Shown here piece after piece: positions 57,547-61,416 of a DNA stretch of 61,416 nucleotides. Position 1 is the first letter of the stretch. Every line of letters starts with the position of its first letter. Below the pieces are notes generated by a model, which saw only the letters and a list, made by a program, of their open reading frames with translations, ran no database searches and was not told the DNA's origin. The position numbers and the translations under genes were made by a program. The stretch spans positions 1 to 61,416 of the forward strand of contig SFFY01000015.1 in the NCBI GenBank assembly GCA_004556745.1, in the 5' to 3' direction. The stretch comes from Bacteroidales bacterium (GTDB taxonomy: Bacteria; Bacteroidota; Bacteroidia; Bacteroidales; Bacteroidaceae).

Positions 57547-59211
57547 ATGGCAAAGAAATCAACAAAGAAAGAAGAATCACTGAACCTTGATAATGTCTTG
57601 TTCAAGTGTAGAGATATATTAAGGCAAGCAAAGAACTCCGGCTCGTTCTTTGAAAAGCGTGATATGATGCTGACGCTCGTGTTCCTCCGCTTTATGGGCG
57701 AGAAATACGAGGATGGCGTGGCTTCGCTCCGTCAGCGACTCATTGAGGAAGGGTTAGACCCAGACGATGAGGAAATCATCAAGGCATTCTTCGATGATGC
57801 CACTTTTGCAGATGGCACTTTCGATTTGCCTGTAAAAGCTCGTTGGTCAACCATCATCAATACGGCAGCTCCACAGTTGAATGTAGCTCTTGACACAGCT
57901 CTACGCAGTATTGGTGAAGCGAATCCCACGCTGAAGGGCTGTTTCGTTGAGGGTACATTCACCCAACGCAATCTTGGAGCCAATGACATGAAGAAGATTG
58001 TGGACGAGGTCAACAAGATTAGCCATAAGACTTTTGGTGAGGAGAAGGACCTGATAGGCCGCGTATATGAATATTTCCTGAAGGAGTTTGCTGTTAATGC
58101 CACTAAGGAAGAGGGCGAGTTCTATACACCACATGATGTTGTTCAGCTCATCGCTACTGTTATTGAGCCGTTTGACGGCACATTGTATGACCCATGTTGT
58201 GGCTCGGGAGGAATGTTCATTCAGAGTACAGACCTCGTGAAAGCCAAACAAGGCGACATCAGTCGTATCAATGTGTATGGACAAGAGAAAGAAGCTGCTA
58301 CCTACCGTTTGGCAAAGATGAACCTCGCTTTGCGTGGCATAAGTCATAATCTGGGTTCGGAAAGCGATTCCACTTTCACCAACGACCTGCACAAAGGTTT
58401 GTATTTTGACTATATCATGGCCAATCCTCCTTTCAACTTGAAAGGCTGGTATAATGATAACCTGAAGGACGATTCCCGATGGACCTGTTATGCCACTCCG
58501 TCAGAAAGTAAAGCCACTTCGCCAGAAAGTAAAGCCACTCCGCCAGAAAGCAATGCCAACTATGCCTGGATTCTGCACATGCTCTCCCACCTGAAACAGC
58601 GTTCAGGCGTGGCAGGTTTCTTGTTGGCCAATGGTGCATTGGGCGACACTGATGCGCTTGAAATCCGCAAAAAGCTGATTGAGAACGACAAGGTAGAAGC
58701 CATCATCATCTTGCCAAGGGAACTGTTCATCACAACGGATATCAGTGTCACCTTTTGGATTCTTAATCAGAACAAGAAGGGTGGCAAATATCATGATCGC
58801 CAACTCCGTAACAGAGAGCACGAAATTCTCTTTATGGACTTACGCCAATGGACGGAGAACCCTGTCAAGGGCGAACAAAAGAAGAAGGTGCGTCTCGTTA
58901 CAGATCAGATTCAGCGTGTGGCCGACATCTATCATCAGTGGCAGTCGGAAGGAACAGACGGCAACAACTTTGCTGTGCCGGAACTGTATCGCAGTGTGGG
59001 TATTGACGAGATTAAGCAGAACAATTGGACGCTGGTTCCCAGCAAGTACATCGAGTTCATCGACCACGATTTGGAGATAGACTATCCCAAGGAAATGGCT
59101 CGCATTCAGCAGGAGATGAGAGAACTAATGCAGCGCGAGAAAGAATCAAAAAAAATGCTTGAAGAAGCATTTAAAGGCATTGGCTATAGCATAAACAAAG
59201 AGAAGGTATGA
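57547..59211 (+). CDS. hsdM: Type I restriction-modification DNA methyltransferase subunit
   Basis: A 554-residue N6-adenine methyltransferase subunit. The N-terminal HsdM_N domain (NVLFKCRDILRQ) is followed by GEFYTPHDVV, the AdoMet-binding motif DPCCGSGGMF and the catalytic NPPF in MANPPFNLKGWYND. It modifies DNA with HsdS and, in a complete system, HsdR. The start MAKKSTKKEE (57547) is chosen because the open frame upstream runs into the previous gene. Right after NPPF the sequence carries three 7-residue repeats (TPSESKA, TSPESKA, TPPESNA), which relatives have once. The TGA overlaps the ATG of the next gene by 4 bases. Confidence 0.94.
   Translation: MAKKSTKKEESLNLDNVLFKCRDILRQAKNSGSFFEKRDMMLTLVFLRFMGEKYEDGVASLRQRLIEEGLDPDDEEIIKAFFDDATFADGTFDLPVKARWSTIINTAAPQLNVALDTALRSIGEANPTLKGCFVEGTFTQRNLGANDMKKIVDEVNKISHKTFGEEKDLIGRVYEYFLKEFAVNATKEEGEFYTPHDVVQLIATVIEPFDGTLYDPCCGSGGMFIQSTDLVKAKQGDISRINVYGQEKEAATYRLAKMNLALRGISHNLGSESDSTFTNDLHKGLYFDYIMANPPFNLKGWYNDNLKDDSRWTCYATPSESKATSPESKATPPESNANYAWILHMLSHLKQRSGVAGFLLANGALGDTDALEIRKKLIENDKVEAIIILPRELFITTDISVTFWILNQNKKGGKYHDRQLRNREHEILFMDLRQWTENPVKGEQKKKVRLVTDQIQRVADIYHQWQSEGTDGNNFAVPELYRSVGIDEIKQNNWTLVPSKYIEFIDHDLEIDYPKEMARIQQEMRELMQREKESKKMLEEAFKGIGYSINKEKV
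58495..58557 (+). repeat. Three in-frame 21-bp repeats in hsdM
   Basis: Units start at 58495, 58516 and 58537 (ACTCCGTCAGAAAGTAAAGC and close variants), encoding the TPPESNA-like motif three times directly after the NPPF catalytic motif. Confidence 0.9.
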
Positions 59212-60362
59212 CCATGGAGAATATAACGCTGCATAACCAAGAAGGTAAAGAGACAATCTTTGTAAACGACCTTCGGACAATCGTCTCTGCTGCCAGAGAT
59301 GCCAGCTACCGTATGGCTAATTTAATGCAGGTTGCACAAAATTGGCTTATCGGCAGACGTATTGTAGAGCAGGAACAACAGGGAAAGATTCGTGCGGAAT
59401 ACGGCAAGCACGTTGTAGAACTGGCATCCCAAGTTCTTACAAAAGAGTTTGGTCAAGGTTTTTCCGAGACACAGATAAAGAGTTTTCGTAAGTTCTACTT
59501 GATATTCAGCGACTTGCAAATTCAGCAGACAATGCCTGCCGAATTCAAATCGAGACTTAGACAGATTCGGCAGACAATGCCTGCCGAATCTTCCGACAAT
59601 GGAATCGCACTGCCCGTCCAATTGTCATGGAGTCATTATGAAAGACTGATACGTGTTGCCGACCCCGAAGCACGTATATGGTATATGCATGAGGCTGCCA
59701 CACAACAATGGGACTATCGCACGCTGAAGCGCAATATTGATTCTCAATATTACTATCGCCTTGCTCAAACCCCAAAGTCACAGAGACAAGAAGTGATTGA
59801 CGAGATGTGCCGTTTGACAGCTGATTATGAGAACGAGAAATCAACATTTGTCAAGAACCCTATGCTTGTTGAGTTTCTGGGGCTTAAACATCGGGAAGCA
59901 TTCACAGAAAGCAAACTGGAGCAAGCTATTCTTGATCACTTGGAACATTTTCTGATGGAGATGGGCAAAGGGTATGCTTTGGTTGATAGGCAAATGCACA
60001 TACATACAGAAGACAATGATTACTACATAGATCTCGTATTCTATAACTATCTATTGAAATGTTTCGTTTTGGTTGACCTCAAAACCACCAAAGTGTCTTA
60101 TGAGGATGTGGGGCAAATGGATATGTATCTTAAACTTTTTGATACCTACAAGCGTCCAGAAGGCGATAATCCTACAATCGGAATAATTCTTTGTTCAGAG
60201 ACAAATTCCGATGTGGCACGTTTTTCTACTCTTGCCACCAACAAGCAGATGTATGCTTCAAAGTATCTTACGTATATGCCGTCAAAAGAAGTTTTGGCAC
60301 GTGAAATAGAACGACAAAAAGAAATATTCCGTTTGCGTAATAATAACGAAGAGGAGGTATAG
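59208..60362 (+). CDS. DUF1016/YhcG-family nuclease-like protein
   Basis: A 384-residue protein of the YhcG type (N-terminal DUF1016 domain and PDDEXK-like C-terminal domain). Visible are NLMQVAQNWLIGRRIVEQEQQGK, QLSWSHYERLIRVADPEAR, and the nuclease-like stretch FYNYLLKCFVLVDLKTTKVSYEDVGQMDMYL with the DxK element in LVDLKT. These genes often lie between hsdM and hsdS. The coding sequence contains a duplicated 25-bp block 45 bases apart (59520-59544 and 59565-59589; QTMPAE twice). Its ATG overlaps the hsdM stop by 4 bases. The role is unproven. Confidence 0.88.
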   Translation: MTMENITLHNQEGKETIFVNDLRTIVSAARDASYRMANLMQVAQNWLIGRRIVEQEQQGKIRAEYGKHVVELASQVLTKEFGQGFSETQIKSFRKFYLIFSDLQIQQTMPAEFKSRLRQIRQTMPAESSDNGIALPVQLSWSHYERLIRVADPEARIWYMHEAATQQWDYRTLKRNIDSQYYYRLAQTPKSQRQEVIDEMCRLTADYENEKSTFVKNPMLVEFLGLKHREAFTESKLEQAILDHLEHFLMEMGKGYALVDRQMHIHTEDNDYYIDLVFYNYLLKCFVLVDLKTTKVSYEDVGQMDMYLKLFDTYKRPEGDNPTIGIILCSETNSDVARFSTLATNKQMYASKYLTYMPSKEVLAREIERQKEIFRLRNNNEEEV

Positions 60363-60365
60363 ACT

Positions 60366-61416
60366 ATGGGATTGAAGAAGTATAAATTGGGGGAACTGAT
60401 AGAACTTTCAGTAGAAAAAAATTCAGAAGGTCTTTATGGCATTGAAAACGTGTGTGGCATTTCTAATGCAAAAGAAATCATGTCAACAAAAGCAGATGTT
60501 GATGAAAATGTTATAAGAAAGTTCTACATCGTAAGCCCCAATCAGTTTATATATAACCCAAGAACTACCCGAATGGGGAATAGAGTTGGTTTGGCCTATA
60601 ATAATACTGACAAACCATTGTTGTTTAGTTTTAACAATATAGCCTTCAAAATAAAAGATTCAGCGAAAGAGCAAATACTTCCTCAATATCTATATATGTA
60701 CTATAATCGAAATGAATTTGACAGATATGCTATTACAAATTCATGGGGGAGTGCAACAGAGTTGTTTTCTTTTGAGGAAATGTGTGACATCGACATCACT
60801 CTCCCCTCCATCGAGCAGCAGCGTAAATACGTTGATGTTTATTTGGCTCTTCAAAACAATCTTGCTGCCTATCAAAGCAAAGCGGAAGAATTGAAACTTG
60901 TTTGTGATGGGTACTTGGATAAGTTGAAATGTGAAAATGAAAAATTGAAAATTGGAGAGTTCATTGAACAATACGATAAAAGGAATTCGGATAATCAATT
61001 AAAAATCAGCAGTGTTAAAGGAATATCAACAGAGAAATCTTTTATTGACACCAAGGCTGACATGAATGGTGTAAGTCTTACATCTTACAAAGTTGTAGAA
61101 ACAAATACTTTTGTGTATGTTCCTGACACTTCAAGAAGAGGTGATAAGATGGCTATTGCTTTGAATCGTGGTGAAGAGCCATTATTAGTATCTTCCATAT
61201 ATACAACTTTCAAGAGCAAAGACACTTCAACACTTTTGCCGGAATACCTTTTCATGTTCTTCGACCGTCCAGAGTTCGACCGCTATGCACGTTTCAATTC
61301 CTGGGGCAGTGCAAGAGAGGTGTTCACGATGGATGATATGAATGATGTGGAAATCCCAATCCCAAACATTTCTGTTCAACGTGAGATAGTCAACATCCAC
61401 AAGTGTTATATCGAGC
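60366..61416 (+). CDS. hsdS: Type I restriction specificity subunit (partial, runs off the window)
   Basis: The ATG at 60366 opens a frame that stays open to the window end (about 350 codons). It reads MGLKKYKLGELIELS and has two similar halves: the first target-recognition domain ends NSWGSATELFSFEEMCDIDI then LPSIEQQRKYVD, followed by a helical spacer (AYQSKAEELKLVCDGYLDKLK, split by a loop), and the second ends NSWGSAREVFTMDDMNDVEI then PNISVQREIV. It would set the DNA target of HsdM. hsdR is not in the window. Confidence 0.9.
   Translation, partial: MGLKKYKLGELIELSVEKNSEGLYGIENVCGISNAKEIMSTKADVDENVIRKFYIVSPNQFIYNPRTTRMGNRVGLAYNNTDKPLLFSFNNIAFKIKDSAKEQILPQYLYMYYNRNEFDRYAITNSWGSATELFSFEEMCDIDITLPSIEQQRKYVDVYLALQNNLAAYQSKAEELKLVCDGYLDKLKCENEKLKIGEFIEQYDKRNSDNQLKISSVKGISTEKSFIDTKADMNGVSLTSYKVVETNTFVYVPDTSRRGDKMAIALNRGEEPLLVSSIYTTFKSKDTSTLLPEYLFMFFDRPEFDRYARFNSWGSAREVFTMDDMNDVEIPIPNISVQREIVNIHKCYIE

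Overview
The window looks like a chromosomal segment of a Bacteroidales bacterium, most likely from the Prevotellaceae. The grounds are RprX/RprY-type two-component genes, many TAnnTTTG (-7) promoter boxes of the Bacteroidetes sigma factor, near absence of Shine-Dalgarno sequences, a galM-MFS-galK Leloir operon, a thiS-thiG-thiH-thiF operon behind a TPP riboswitch, and secreted proteins ending in a YDLSGR...GIYI..GKK type tail. Most of the window is GC-rich housekeeping DNA. The abi gene (6973-7866), the first half of the first gene, the secreted protein at 26392 and everything after about 54250 are visibly AT-richer.

Layout. 214-3034: a secreted protein with a co-transcribed 61-residue peptide, then a dense patch of palindromic repeats. 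3799-8069: menA and topB on the minus strand, and an Abi_2-family phage-defence gene inserted at the 5' end of topB between two copies of that 5' end. 8145-10634: a SulP anion transporter with an orphan ABC ATPase. 11066-13991: ftsB/divIC-like, a membrane protein, pgi and a HAD phosphatase. 14059-16641: queF, queC, a queuosine-precursor transporter and a lipoprotein. 17186-19441: rprX-rprY. 19589-22179: an IGHMBP2-like helicase and an outer-membrane protein. 22346-26223: galM, sugar MFS, galK. 28052-30822: a decayed araC gene, an SLC13 transporter and tRNA-Lys(TTT). 31081-34130: pflB-pflA. 34574-48313: secreted and metabolic genes (PPC-like repeat protein, maeB, clostripain-like lipoprotein, GH31 enzyme with dockerin- and cohesin-like tail, transglutaminase-like protein). 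48549-49781: tdk and a flavin reductase. 50121-53434: TPP riboswitch and thiS, thiG, thiH, thiF. 53505-54245: an outer-membrane barrel. 55194-end: a type I restriction-modification island (XRE regulator, frameshifted AlbA_2 gene, unknown protein, hsdM, a DUF1016/YhcG nuclease and an hsdS that runs off the window).

The most unusual content is non-coding. One element, built from tandem octamers (GTYTACTY and its complement) arranged as inverted arms around a conserved core of about 40 bp, fills the gap between adjacent operon genes and ends just upstream of the start codons of menA, queC, galK, pflA and thiG, always in the same orientation relative to transcription. A second family has conserved GC-rich arms and a palindromic centre that differs in every copy. 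The abi gene has a clear promoter followed by an intrinsic-terminator-like hairpin before its start codon. A very short promoter-to-terminator unit with a 25-codon ORF lies between 54564 and 54785. Two neighbouring genes of the restriction island carry recent in-frame direct-repeat duplications. No integrase, transposase or CRISPR array was found.
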